Source: Cycas panzhihuaensis
Taxonomy: Eukaryota; Cycadophyta
NCBI GenBank assembly: GCA_023213395.1
Contig: CM041465.1
Span: 185,077,741 to 185,141,740, forward strand
Length of the DNA: 64,000 bases
Direction of reading: 5' to 3'
Part shown: piece after piece, positions 31,826 through 44,037 of the stretch
How positions within the stretch are numbered: position 1 is the stretch's first letter
How the letters are laid out: each line of letters starts with the position of its first letter
Program-made: the position numbers and the translations under genes
The notes under the pieces: model-generated
The model's database searches: none
Seen by the model: only the letters and a program-made list of their open reading frames with translations
Told to the model about the DNA's origin: nothing

Positions 31826-34377
31826 TGAAACGCTCTCCGCGGGAATGCGATCCTACATCTAGCAAAGAAATACAAAACACAACCTGGTGGGCTAGGCGAG
31901 GATCTCACCTCATGGTCGTCCCGTCTTGGCCGGGCCTTGGTGCAGGGCTGAGGTGCTGGTTGCTTCAGTGGCCAAGAAGACGAGGCCTTCCTACCCTTGG
32001 ATGGCGGGAAGGAAAAGGAAACCTCGCGTTGCGGCTTCTCAAGGTGATGAGAAGGCAACGAGAGGCAACAAACTCAGCGTGCAGCGGGCGTGAAGTAAGG
32101 CATGGGTTGGGAAATACAACGTAAATGGGTCTTCTGTCTCTACGTAATGCAATGTAAAAGAAAGCAGTGAGAAAAGTAAGCGTAAAATAAAAGACTATTT
32201 CCCTTTTTCTTTATATTCCCTTCTCTTTTACCTATTAAGCATGTAAAAAAGGCAAGAACGATAAAAGGAAAAAACAAAGGAAGCGAGAATACACAGATCC
32301 GTGGATGAGGATGAAGTGCGGATCCTCTCTCTCGGTTGCGCTCCTTTCCTCTCTCCTCCACGCATGCAACGTCGGTTGGAGGCGACGAAGGGGGTTTACT
32401 TACCTCCCCTAAGGCATGCTGGTAGATAAAGCAAGCCACAGCAAAGCTCGAAGCGAAAGGGAGAAGAGATCTGAGTGCGAGGCCGGCCGTGGGTTGATCG
32501 TGCACCACTCCCTCGGCGTGATCCTGCAAACAAGCAGAGAGAATGCCTTCCTCTTGGGGGAGGCTCTGAAGCACAACAAGATATATGTATATCTTGAAAT
32601 GAAATCAACTAAACTAAAGAAACCAAGTTCTGGCAACACGTAACCAAAATGAAACAACAACTGCGATAAGCATACAAGTATCAAGCACCACAAAATGTAC
32701 TATATGGGATGAGTGTAGCCTCGGGATGGCTAACTCACCCACAGTGGTCTCCACGGGGTCAGGAAGGTAATGCTAGCAGGCAACGAGGTGAGACAGGTAG
32801 TAACAGGTTGCCTACACCAAAGGAAAAGAACTCAAACCGACCCTCTTAGGCTTCCTTAACCCCGTTTCCTAAGAAAGAGCGGGTGATAAAGGGAGAGAGA
32901 GGACAAGGGACGGAACCCTCGGAGAGAAGGATGGCGATGGGGGCAGAACCACTTTATCTCCCTCTAATCCTCGCGTGAAACCCTTTATCTGAGCTAGCTT
33001 AGAAAATGGTGAAAGAGAAAGCTAGAAAGGGAAGGACGAGTCTCGAGGACACGCAAAGAAATATAACCAATCTAAGGGCAGCGCTATAGTAAGTCACCAC
33101 TAGCCAAGATTACTTGCATCCAATGACAAAAAAAGATCCTAAAGCAAGTATATGCAAAAGAGAGGAAGGAAATTGCACTAGAACAACAAAAATGCAAGGA
33201 AAAATGCACCAACAAGAGACAAGAAATACCTTGAATGAAGGAGAGCATGCATGCATGCACCTTGGCTACTTGGAGCGAAAGACAAGCAATGTCTAAAATT
33301 TGGTTTTTGGTGTCCTTTGCAAGAAGATGGAAGGAGGAAGCTCAGGTGCAAGATGGGAGCTAGAAGTTGTCCTTTGTAGTAGTCTTTCTTGTGAAGAAAT
33401 GCTTTAGATCTTTGGGTATTTGTAAGAGAAGGTGCAGCTTGTGATGGAGAGGCGTGAGGCGCAATGGCCACCTCCAACTCCTGGTAGTAGCCCACTCCAC
33501 CTCTGCTCAACTGCTGTACATGAGAATCCTTAGTTTCTGTGTTTTCCTTTGTCTTTTAGTAGAGAGTTTTTGCTTGGAAGTCTAGAAAAGTGAACTCAAG
33601 AATGAGGCAAATGAATGAAAAAGAGTTTTTATGCCTTGGGCATAGCAGTGAACGTTGGGGGCCTTGGGCGCCTCGATCGTTCGGGCTTGTGTGGCCGATT
33701 ACGTGAAAAAGCAGCCCTTGTCGGCGTGGTTTCTTTTTAAAATTTTAACGATCAAATGCAGCGGAAAGCAGCGGTGCAAGCTAAGTTCTGTGATGCATGG
33801 CAGTGCGTACAGGCACCTGTGGTCTTGCAGCTAAGTTCTTGATGCGACTGAAGATTACTGACACAGAGTGAAAAGAAAAAGCAACTCAAAAGTCATAAAA
33901 ATCGACTTTTTGGGTAAGAACAAGAAAGGGCATGAATTAAATCAAGCTGGGGAAGGCCGAGGCGAAGTGGGCAGTGCAGAATGCGATCTGAGCCCCAGCT
34001 TTAAAGGGTTAAGCAAAGAACTTAGGAAGGGTTTCCCAACATCGGTGTCTGGCAACAATGGGAGCAAAAGCAGTAGCGAGAGGCATCACGAGAAACCATG
34101 GAGACATCAGTGAGTGGTTGTCATACATACAGTGTCGCTAATAGCATCCGCTTATGGATGCCCCAGTGTGGTCAAATCATAGGCTAAAGGGAGTGCTTGA
34201 ATTGAAACTGTACATAGTGAGCAATGAGGCAAGCGTGCGATATGAGGCGAGGGCACATGTCGATCAAAACTATTCTAAATGCCTTAGCAAATCGATACAT
34301 GGCGAAAAAGTAAGAACATATACCTACACAAACACTGCGTCGATGCATCCAAGGTCCATTCCGGAATGGCGGGAAAC
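31826..34377 (-). repeat. Element B LTR 2 (shared middle LTR)
   Basis: 2.55 kb, TGAAACGCTC to GGCGGGAAAC. It has the primer site on its left (5' LTR role for internal 1) and, on its right, CGCCCCCTTAATGG (34380-34391, a polypurine tract on the minus strand; 3' LTR role for internal 2). This is what a tandem dimer predicts. Confidence 0.88.
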
Positions 34378-36061
34378 GCGCCCCCTTAATGGCGTGAGCC
34401 TCAACTTGCTTTCGGGAAGCGTAATGTGATGGCGAGATGCGTGATCGACAATCAAAGGCTATGAGTAACACGTGCATATATATATATATGGAACGTTAAG
34501 AAGGCGACCACGTGATCCAGGGTGTAGGCAAGCGAGTGTCGGTAGGCGGAGCAGCGTGGACAAGAGACGAGCCGAGGACAGCGTTGAAATTTTCACCTTT
34601 GTCGTCTGAACATCGACACAGGCGAAAGTGAGCGGTACAAGCGGGATACCCGTTGCCCGAAGGTGCAGCGTGAGTGAAGGGCATCCATGAAGGAAGCGAG
34701 CATATCTGGCAAGCCCGGTGACCAGGAGACTTAGACGCAGGGGCGGCCGGACAAACCTCCACATGAAATGGTGTATTATCATGTATGATAGAGGTAGCAT
34801 GTATGATTTAATACAGTAAATAGATGATTTTGTATGTTTGCAAATGTTTATGATCTTTAGATATTTGTATGTATAAATATTTTTGTTGTAATATGTATGT
34901 TTCCTTCCGTAACCTTAAGTATGTAGCATAGCAGGCACACACATCCAAGTGACGGTGATCGAGAGGTGTGAGGTTGAGGATAAGGCGACATGCACGTCCA
35001 CGAGGAGCATAGCGAGATATCACGAAGAAACCACAAGCGGGAGGAGATCGCATGATACTCCCACCGTCGTCTAGTTGGAAGGATGCCCAGTAGGAGAGGA
35101 CAAAGGTTCCCGAGGCACCGCAGGAGCATGAGTTCGTAGAGGAACCCCGAGAAACCAATAGAAGAGAAATCCACCTCAAGCTGCCCATCCCACACGGTTG
35201 GGGAGAATGGAGGCAGTTCAAAATGGTAGTTTAAGCTCGTTTGAGACAAGAATCCATCTTAAGGTGCCATTCCACGCGTGGTTAGGAGGAATGGGAACAA
35301 TCTAAAATGGTAGTTTAAACTCGTTTAGGAAAGCAGAAGAGAGGAAAAGAGGTGTATGCCTAAGGTAGCATAAAGGTAAAGGTAATCACCACCTTGAGGT
35401 AGGAAGATAGGTGGCGAAGAGTGGGAGCCCTGGTGTGCAGTAGGCCTACCCGATAAACTTATTTATGGTCGGGAACGAGATGAGCCTGTGACGTGTGACA
35501 GCAGATGCGTAGCAAGGTTGCATCACAGTAGAGTGGCTGAGTCGGGGTAAGGATCTAGGCGTGAAGAAGAAGTGCCTCTCCCAGTGTGGCTCGTGGGGCG
35601 TGGGGCGCTCGATGAAGCAGCTCCGGGGAGGCGAGAGGAGGTAGATAAATGGTACGGTTAAGACCGGTGACAAAGAGGAGCAAACCATGGAATCGAGGAA
35701 GTGGGAATATCAATGAGATATTCCCACGGTGCTTCATGAGAACTGGGGTGACAAATCGAGAAGAGGACCATAACCCTCGCTATTGTAGAATCGAGGAATC
35801 ACTCATGGCCGGGCTAATGCTTGGTAACCACCTCGCCCAGTGAGAGGAACCAAACCTAACTAGGTTTAGTAATAAAAATAACATAGAGGCTCGGCCAGTG
35901 ATGAAGGTCGGCCTCCTGAAAGGTCCCACGGAGGGTAACCTCCTCGGGGATCGGCTATCTTCATCATCAAAAAGCTTGACTGGCGGTAAATTTGGATGAG
36001 AGGTAAGTGAGGCAGCATTGGCTCACGGTGACAACTTTAACTTGTCCTTCATGGATGAAAT
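34378..36061. other. Element B internal 2: 3' region, spacer, two hairpin units
   Basis: Repeats the layout of 26839-28602: polypurine tract, an AT run near 34477-34490, the T/G-rich block at 34755-34905, then about two units of the hairpin repeat at 35215-35330 (AAAATGGTAGTTTAAGCTCG) against about five in copy 1. Spacer to 36061. No gene recognised. Confidence 0.65.
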
Positions 36062-36618
36062 TTAAGTTGCCCCAACTGCGTGAGCAAGGCGCTCCCCATC
36101 CCCGGAGTAGAGCCATGAGTCGGCCCATTTAACAGAAGGGTTGTACTCTACATGCCGACACCAGTCACAGCCAACCCGGCCATTGAAGCAGTTTCCCTCC
36201 CTAAGGTGAGGGGATAGGGAGGCCTTGGAGGGACTACTCGATCCCATGTACCCTTGGCATTTCAAGGGGACGGACTCCAAACTACTTATGCTGGCTCATG
36301 AGCCTCGCCACCCAGGCATATAGCATTAGCAGGAGGCCATTATCTACTATTGGTCCTCTTTCACGATCTGATCGAGGGTGTCGATGAAGTAATGGCAGGC
36401 AATTGTTCGACCAAAAAGCTTCTCAAACTTCTTTGGGAGATGGGAAGATCTCTGGGATCAAATGAGATGGCCAATTGAGGCCCATGGGAGTAGCACCTAC
36501 TTTTGTCGCATGGATAAAGCATGTGATGGCCGAGGCTTCCAAGAAGAAACCGCGTTGCTCGAGGCGGCTTCTCAAGGCGTCCAAAGTAAAGGACATTCAG
36601 CGTGACCGGTGTGGGCAA
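36062..36618 (-). pseudogene. Aspartic protease of element B, copy 2
   Basis: Counterpart of 28603-29239, more worn. ISFDPRDLPISQRSLRSFLV is readable near 36400-36470, and MESVPLKCQGYMGS in 36062-36280 matches the EPVPWKCQGYDG block of copy 1. The active-site stretch near 36330-36350 is broken by indels (GGCCATTATCTACTATTGG on the plus strand). Inactive. Confidence 0.65.
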
Positions 36619-36699
36619 TCAGCGATAGAAAGGAAACACCTTCCAGATGGAGTTAGGTGAGCGTATAAGTCGGTCGGCCAAGGCGAGACGGGGAATAGT

Positions 36700-37400
36700 C
36701 TTGGGAAGCCTTGAGATCAGGAGCAGCTCAGGAGAGAGGATCAAGGTGAGATGCTGTGGATGAAGAGGCTGGTGCCTCTTTAGCGGCTGGGGCCAAGGTT
36801 AAGGCATATAGCTTGAGGTGGTCTCGAGAGCGATTGGACAACCTTCTTTCCCTTAGCGGAATGCATGAAGGTGATGATGGAACGCAGCGGTGCGGGGAGT
36901 GCCTTGAAGGTGAAGATATTGCTCCTGCACGCCCCGCCTCTACCATCACGAAGGGGCCGAGAATCGGGAGAATCCCATCCAGGTCCCAGTCGTATCTTTA
37001 TTGAACATCACTTGTACGTTCCCCATGTTTGGGAGCGGGTCTCTGAAATAGGCGTCGAGGTTAGGCCTCGATGCTCACTTCGAGGAGACGAAGTCGCCCG
37101 GCGTGGGTCATCGGCGGCTTGGGTCTTCGTGCGGAACAAGCAGATCGTCACATGGAAACACTCCCGGGTGGATTGGAACACTGTAACTCTTCTCAAAGGT
37201 GAGGGATGGGTTCCTCCTTGGCGAGAGGCTGGGTGTTGCCCCTTTGAGGCGTCGCGAGAAGTCTGCAGGACGGGGTCTATGGGAGGTAGGCGATGAAGGA
37301 GGTTGGAGTTTCAGCTCCTTCAATGATGCGCTCAGATGAGCGGTCGTGATAAGCGGATCTAGGGAGTCCCTCTCGGTTGGATGAGAGGTGGACCTAAGCA
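36700..37400 (-). pseudogene. Gag C-terminal linker of element B, copy 2
   Basis: Matches 29300-29960 of copy 1, including ALTLAPAAKE (ALTRTQAAKE in copy 1), LKELKLQPPSSPTSHRP at about 37280-37330, and a degraded version of the Cys/His segment near 37140-37170. Frames 36728-36949 and 37108-37500 cover parts of it. Confidence 0.55.
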
Positions 37401-37660
37401 GGCTGCGAAGGGTGGTCTCCCTTGGACGGACGTCTCGCGGCGTATTTGCGAGGAAGCAGGAGGGTTTCTTGAGGTCTGCTTGGATCTCGATGGCCTCCAA
37501 AGCTAGAAAGCACCTCGAGATGGCGGAGTCTGCGTGGTTGCCCCATCTTGAGGACCTCCGTGCACCTCGGAATGAAGTGCATTGACAAGCAGATCCCTCT
37601 TCAACTCCTCGAGCAATGGCCTTGGTGGAGTGAAGAAGATCGTGAAAGCGTGCACAAAAT
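37401..37660 (-). pseudogene. Truncated gag core of element B, copy 2
   Basis: Counterpart of 30000-30213. The RFHDL region is entered (CGTGAAAGCGTGCACAAAATCAC at 37641-37663), and homology to gag stops there. The next bases follow the 313-bp array. The rest of gag, the primer site and the third LTR are lost. Confidence 0.7.
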
Positions 37661-37968
37661 CACATGAATAAGCAATAATCAATTATTCTAATTATTTGTT
37701 AATATTAAGGGGCAATGAAGATTAATATAAGATATTATACCATATGTTTTGGGCTTTTTAACCTTGAAGGTTTTTTTTTTTTTTTTATTAGCAAAGTTTT
37801 AGGATATGTTTTACCTTATAGATATGTGAGAGTCTATCTGGTTAATGAATGTGGTACATCAACCCCATGATAGGAATTACATCACATCCAATCAATCTAA
37901 GTGGTAATGAACTAGGTTGATAGTAATAATGAGTAGTAAGTAATGGTGTGTAATATAAAGGGAGTAGA
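37661..37968. repeat. Tandem array, ~313-bp unit, middle block (one unit)
   Basis: Begins CACATGAATAAGCAATAATC, exactly the phase that should follow the end of the left block at 20440. Continues through the GGGCTTTTTA, TTACCTTATAGATATGTGAG and GTAGTAAGTAATGG blocks to GGGAGTAGA, where copia array C starts. Contains a poly-T run near 37770-37787. Confidence 0.88.
37964..37968. repeat. Target site duplication of array C, left copy (GTAGA)
   Basis: Intact repeat units read GGGAGTAGGGTTC here. The left copy is GTAGA and the right copy (48659-48663) ATAGG: each differs from GTAGG by one G-to-A change. Confidence 0.75.
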
Positions 37969-38470
37969 TGACAGAATTAGAATTAATCTAGCATCTAGAA
38001 ATAAACATCAAGATCTTTATTTTTAGAATCCAATAAATATATATTCATCAAATATATCATGAATATATTCAAATGAATACAATATATTGAAGGATTAGAA
38101 ATTGACTCTAATCTAAAATAATAATAAATTAAATTAATTGATAGCTGATATAGAAGTTTGAACGAGTTTTAACTCTCACTAAATATATAATACTTACTTA
38201 TTGATGAGTGTAGATAGAGCCTTAATTCATAGAGGGCTCGATGTCTATCACATTATAAAAGGTGAGTATGGATTAGACCTTACATGCTTAGACTCCATTA
38301 GACCTCATATTATATAAATATCATTGGTCAGTTATGATGCTAAAGTGGAGTGTTAACCCTTAACTAAGACTTACAACGTTAAGTTATAAATTAATTTACA
38401 ATTATATTTTATCTAAGTAAAGTGACTAATTTTACACAAGAGTACATGAAGGAGTCATTATATTTTAACA
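37969..38470 (-). repeat. Array C LTR 1 (3' LTR)
   Basis: 502 bp, TGACAGAATTAG to ATTTTAACA. On the minus strand TATATAATATGAGG near 38312-38325 is a likely TATA box. A polypurine tract (AAGGGAGGA on the minus strand, 38471-38480) adjoins it. Confidence 0.9.
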
Positions 38471-39340
38471 TCCTCCCTTAATAACAACTTTATTAATCTT
38501 GATGCCAAGTTTGTATCGATACCTTTTAAACTTAGGTTTACCAAGTGCTTTGGTGAAAATATCTATAACCTGGTCTTTAGCCAGTCTATATATAAGACTA
38601 ATTTCTTTATCTTAAATATATTTGCAAATGAAAGGATGATAGACGTTGATATATATTATTCATGCTTCATAACATGCTTTATATTTTTTATAGAGACATT
38701 AATATGATACTTTGTTTTATAAAGCCAACGCTAATTAATTGGCTTTTTTCTTGAAGATAATTTAGTGAGCTCCTAAATATCATTTTTAAGATAGAATTCA
38801 TCACTTCATCCATAGTAACCTACCACATTTGGTCTTTGATTGCCTCTTTAAAGGTGGAAGGCTCAAGAGTATTGAGAACTTATGCCATTAGAGTAGAGTT
38901 TGTAGTATCCATGTACTTTGATTATCTTTTTTATGCTACAAGAGGTGACGATACATCAATCATAGTTTACATGTACCACTTAGGAAGTTTCCTTGAGACT
39001 CCTAGTTAAACATCTTCTAGATATAGAGGTGGCAATGTAGATGTTAATATAGAAGCAGATGAAGATGCAAGAGGACCATATGAAAAACTTAGAGTATACG
39101 AAGTTGAAAGAACAGAAGTGACCTATATTGGTGTAAGAAGGGCTTCTAAAACATCATCATCATCGTTTATAAAAAACTATATCTAAAATTAATTTAAGTC
39201 CTAATTGTCTTCTATAAATATAGTATCTTGAGATGAATATGCCTATCTTTCAATAAGATCATACACTTTGTAAGCTTTATAATTGAGTATGTAGCATATA
39301 AAAATATACTTCAAGCTTTTATTGTGAAGATTCTTTCTAT
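38471..39340 (-). pseudogene. Copia Pol end with RT deletion, array C unit 1
   Basis: Nearest the polypurine tract the minus strand reads DQVIDIFTKALGKPKFKRY, the closing residues of copia RNase H. Immediately before it comes KNIKHV/IKVHHHFI-type sequence, and before that SVGFIKQS, corresponding to the first RT block (V-x-WVYK). Upstream, EPSTFKEAIKDQMWYVTMDE is the RT lead-in (38800-38880), and SLKYIFICYILNYKAYKVYD at about 39240-39300 is the integrase tail. So the RT catalytic blocks, including YVDD, and most of RNase H are missing. Unit 2 lacks the same block. Confidence 0.82.
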
Positions 39341-39352
39341 TTTCTTTTGTAA

Positions 39353-39385
39353 TACACACACACACACACACACGCACACATATAT
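39353..39385. repeat. (CA)n microsatellite in array C unit 1
   Basis: About 30 bases of CA repeats, then CATATATACATAC. Unit 2 at the same place (about 44905-44930) has GATGTATGTATAGG without the run. Confidence 0.9.
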
Positions 39386-39499
39386 ACATACACTATACAA
39401 CTAAATGTTTTAAGGTATGAGACTTTAGACTTTTATCCTGACCAAACCTTCTTAGGTGTCATGTTTTTGATGGCTAAAGTTGGGTTCCTATTTATAAGG

Positions 39500-40140
39500 T
39501 AAGTAGTAGTGGAAATAATTTCAACCCAAAATGAATCAGTAATGTTTGTAGTATTTACTATTATTTTTACCTTATTCACCAATGTTTGATTTATATACTC
39601 AACAACACCATTTTGTTGAAGAGTGTGAGAGGTTAAGAATTAGCATTTAATGCCATGTTCTTTATAAAAATTAATGAACTAATTCGATGTATACTCATCC
39701 ACATTATCTATATGAAATATTTTAATTATTGTACCAAATTCATTTTCAACTTTAACTTTGAATTCCTTAAATTTCTCAAAGGCTTCAAACTTATTCTTTA
39801 AAAAGTAGACCCAAACTTTTTAATAATAATTATCAATAAAAGTGATAAAATATAAACTATCATTAAGTGAAGGCTTAGACATAGATCCACAAATGTCTAA
39901 GTGAACTAAGCTTAATGGTTTAATTGAATGCTAAGCTTGCTTAGATTGAAATGGTTTCTTGTGTTGCTTACTAACTATGCAGGCTTTATAAAAACATTTA
40001 TTTTATTTACTTTTGGATAGTCCATGTACCATCTAAAGTCTAAATATGAGACTTAGACTTTACATATTTATATGACCAAGGCATTGATGCCATAATTGAT
40101 CCTTAGTATACTTTTGAGTAGGTTGCTCCTTACTGTGAGA
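39500..40140 (-). pseudogene. Copia integrase, array C unit 1
   Basis: The minus strand gives HQCLGHINM near 40075-40110 (pre-integrase HQRLGH), LVHLDICGSM at 39880-39915 (first catalytic Asp), KFKEFKVKVENE and IDNVDEYTSN at 39690-39770 (second Asp), LQQNGVVEYINQT (QQNGV-x-E-x-x-N, catalytic Glu), and IVNTTNITDSFWVEIISTT. Integrase inserts the cDNA into the genome. Several stops are present, so it is inactive. Confidence 0.88.
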
Positions 40141-40559
40141 AGATTCAACCTACATTTCAAAATGCGGGTCTTCTATAACTATATGTTTTTTTTAATTTAG
40201 TTGAGTTGATTGCAGAGTAGCATTTAAGTTATTATTTTATATAGAGGGAAGTGGCACACTATTAAGTTTATAAAGACCATTGTCCTCATATCCAATTACC
40301 ACTACTTAATTAGTTGAGTGATCTAAAATAGTGCAAACACATTAGCTAAAGAGTATATTAAAGTTCTTTTTATCAATTTGACTCATAGAGAGTAGGTTCT
40401 ATTTCATACCAAATACATAAAGGACATTGTTAATATGATAACCAAAATCTAAAATTTTCAAAGCTATGGGAGCTTTCCCAATCTTGGATACATCATATAT
40501 AACATCATCACTAAATATTATTATATATGATTAAATAGGTTTGGCATCTTTTAAAAGTT

Positions 40560-42000
40560 CTTTAGTGCTTTCCATATGACGAGTAGAACTAGAATCTATC
40601 AACCAAGAGTTGTTTGAATGATGAGTAGAAATACCATCAAAGAATAAGTTATGAGTGTTGACCACATAACCTTCTTTCTACAAGTTTATATTATGGCCCT
40701 AAGACTAGTTCCTAAGTTAACTTTGATTTCTTTATTGTTTATTTCCCTTACCATGGTCACTATTCTATTATAGATTATGGCCTCCTTCTTGTTTAACATT
40801 ATTTAGTGAGATTTATAGATTAGATTGCCATTTTCTTCACTCATTAATAGTATGGCCAAGTTTGCCACAATAGAGGTTGGTCACATTCTATCTTCTTTGT
40901 TGGTTTCTAGTCTATTGTAGTTATTAGTTCAAATTTATAAAATTGAACTATTAGGCAAGTGACTACTATTGAGACTAATTCCTTCATTGATTTTTTATTA
41001 TAAATGTAAGAGAAGTATTAGATGAAGATGCTATTTCTTGAAGAATAAATTCTGGGTACTGGCCACATGGCCTCCTTACTCGTAATTTATATTACGACCC
41101 TAAAATTAGTTTCTAGGTTGATTTTGGTTGCTTTATTGTCTATTTCCTTTACTACAACCTCTATTTTATTATAGATATAGGCCTCCTTGTTGTCTAGGAT
41201 TTCTTTGTAAGTGTTATATATCATATTACTTTTTTTTGAACTCATTGATAATATGCCCAAAATTTTCATAGTAAAGGTAGGTAACATTCTATCTTCTTTG
41301 CTAATTTTTTGTTTGATGTGGCTGTTTGTTCAAATTTATAGAACCAAATTACTAGGTAAGTGATTACTATTAAGACTAATTTTTACCTTGATTTTTAGTT
41401 ATAAATATGGGAGCAGAGTTAGTAGAAGATATTATTCCTTAATGGTTCATGATATCTCTTTTTTAGCATCAATCCTTCTAAGGTATTGAAGTCCATGGTA
41501 GTAAAGTCATTAGATAATTAAGAGATAAAATTAGTATACATGATAGGAAGGACATTTATAACACTAGAAATAAGGTCATGATTAGAAGGAGGAGCTCTAA
41601 AAGTGATAAGTTAGTTCGTAATGGCCTAAACTTTAGTTATATATAAGGGAATAAAGCTAGTAAAAAGCATGACACACAGACATACCCTTAGCATAATTAC
41701 TGTTGAGTCATCTTTCTACTTATAAAGGGAATATATAATGTTCCAAGCTTCATGAGAAGTGTTTACTATTTTAATGTTTTTATCTACATTGTCCTCTATA
41801 ACTAAGTGGAGGAAGGAGAGTGCTATATTATCTTTAGCTCTAAAAACAACAAAGGTTACAAGGTCTAGAGGATCTCATTATTTAAGTTAGTTAGGTTAAG
41901 CATAGGAGTGGGTTTGGGTATGTCTCTAGATACATAAAACTAAAACTTATTTATGATCAAATGATATTTGACTTATTTCTTCTAAACTAAAAAGTAATTG
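40560..42000 (-). pseudogene. Copia gag and protease, array C unit 1
   Basis: NSWLIDSSSTRHM at 40578-40615 is the protease active site (W-x-x-DSGA-x-H; the Gly is now Ser). LYCGKLGHTINE near 40840-40875 is the zinc knuckle (first Cys replaced). Open frame 41087-41287 with NMIYNTYKEILDNKEAYIYN, and a gag core between about 41450 and 41950 (VNTSHEAWNIIYSLY), complete the order gag, knuckle, protease. Reading frames are broken by stops. Confidence 0.8.
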
Positions 42001-43524
42001 CTCCAAGATAGTTTAATTATATTTAAAACTAGTATTTTTACTACCATTATGAATTATTTGCCCAGTGGGCTACTAAACTAAAATGCTAAAATTTTAATCT
42101 CTAATAAAACCCTTGGTTATTATTCTGTTTAGTAGTAATTACCCACAAATAACAGTTTATGGACTATATATACATTGATATGCGAGTAAGTTAAGCTCAA
42201 TATACCTTAGTGCATAGGCATGAAAGGGTCAACTACCCCCTTAGACTGTGTATCCACCTGTGCTAAATTTATGCCAAATGATAGATCTAATAAAAGATTA
42301 AAACAATGGCACTAACCCTCTCTAGGCCTAGTCTAGTCTTTGAATATTAAAGAAATGGGTTTACTTCTCAATTTATCACTTGACACACCTTATAACAAAT
42401 TATCCTTTAGCCTGCTTATCTAGATAAATGCAATTCATATGTGTGAGAGTGATTGCTTTGGGGATCCTAATTATTCACCTTGTAAGATTGGTAGTTTGAA
42501 TATGTCAATTTAAGAATTATCTTATTTAATGTTTCAAGTTTAAATTCCTTTTTAAAATGGTCTTACTTAAAAATATGAATATGAATTTTTAATGATTTTA
42601 AAGTAAAAGATTTGATTAAAAAAGTAGCAAATAAATATTGAAAGTATAAGGTAAAGGTTTAAAGTGCTTAGTAAGAAAGGGACCGCTACTAAAAGGTGGA
42701 AAAATAACCCATTCTTGAATAAGAAAAGCACTTGAAACAATTAAACACCACACATTGTTAGCTAAAACAAGTGAAAATACTTCTCAAATGATTAAAAATT
42801 CTTTATAATATGCTTGCAACTAAAAAATATCCTTAAAAATGTATTTTAAGCTTTTAATTAATGAATAAAATGCTTTAAAAGCCTAATATAAAGTGAAAAA
42901 GGTATTTATTTATCCTAGAATATGCCAAATAATAGTCTAAGTAAAAGTACTCTTAGTTAAGATTTTGACAGTTTAAATGGCTCAAAAAATAGGTACTTGG
43001 TTGCAAAATTATAAGTAAAATAGTGTAGTTATCTCCTTATGAATAAAAAATTAAACTCTAAGGCCTCTAGCCCCTTTGATGAACCAACCCTATCACCTTA
43101 TGATAGTGTATGACTTCCCTCTTATCCCAAGAGGGCTCTATAGACTTGAAAGAAAATTTTAATTTAATTTAATCAAATCAAAACTTTTTGAAAAAAATAT
43201 AAGCTATGGTCAAATATTGCTTCCTCTTTAGGCAAACAGGCAATAAAATTTCTCAAAAAACTTGATAAAAAAACATAAAAGATGTATCAAAATCATCCAT
43301 AAACTCTTTTTCAATTAAGGTTATAATCCTTTAGGGTTTCTTTCATGTGCAAACATCTCCTATCTCTTCAGCTGCTATAATCTTCAAGCATGCCCTTTAC
43401 TTTTTCTTACTAGATTGTTATACATGCAAGTTCCTAGACTAGTACATAGATATGCTTAGTACCTTTATTTAGTATAATCCACATCTTCTTATCTTTAGTA
43501 ACTCAACATCTCAAAGGGAGGACT
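42001..43524. other. Array C unit 1 leader; no gene
   Basis: Matches unit 2 (47100-47880) up to about 42745, then diverges. At its right end, beside LTR 2, a primer site would be expected, but the bases are CTCAAAGGGAGGACT, not a tRNA complement. AT-rich; nothing coding. Confidence 0.5.
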
Positions 43525-44037
43525 TGACAAAATTATAATTAATCTATCATTAGAAATAAATGACAGGATCTTTATTCTCAATATCCAACAAACATACATT
43601 CATCAAATATATCTTGAACACATTCAAATGAACACAATATATTAAATAATTAGAAATTGACTTTAACTCAAAACAATAATAGATAAAATTAATTGATAAC
43701 TAATATAGAAGTTTGAAAATTTTTTGACTCTTACCAAATATATAATTTATACTTTCTTTTTAAAAACTAGATGAGTGTAAATATGGCCTTAATTTATAGA
43801 GGGCTTGATGTCTATCATATTACAAATAATAGATATGGATTCAGCCTCTCATGTTAACAGTTCATTAGGCCTCATATTATATACATCTCATTGGATATTT
43901 TTGAAACTAAAATAGGGTGATGACCCTCAACTAGGAAATATAATATTAAGTTATAACTTAAGCTATAATTAAACTTTATCTAGGTAAAGTAACTAATTTT
44001 ATACAAGAGTATATGAAAGAGTTATTATATTTTAACA
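43525..44037 (-). repeat. Array C LTR 2 (middle LTR)
   Basis: 513 bp, TGACAAAATTATAATTAATC to ATTTTAACA, matching LTRs 1 and 3. Polypurine tract AAGGGAGGA on its right (44038-44047, minus strand), so it serves as 3' LTR of unit 2. Its left flank lacks a clear primer site. Confidence 0.88.

Larger units (their letters stand above)
24335..37660 (-). mobile_element. Element B: tandem Tat-type gypsy array, truncated
   Basis: Order left to right: LTR B1 (24335-26838), internal 1 (26839-31825), LTR B2 (31826-34377), internal 2 (34378-37660), cut inside gag. Both internals are read on the minus strand and have the same layout, so this is a head-to-tail dimer missing its right end. It encodes only gag and protease; RT, RNase H, integrase, the PMD gene and most of the extra RNase H of the sister A are absent. 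The right end passes into the 313-bp array through a shared ATCAC, and no target duplication was found. Confidence 0.85.
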
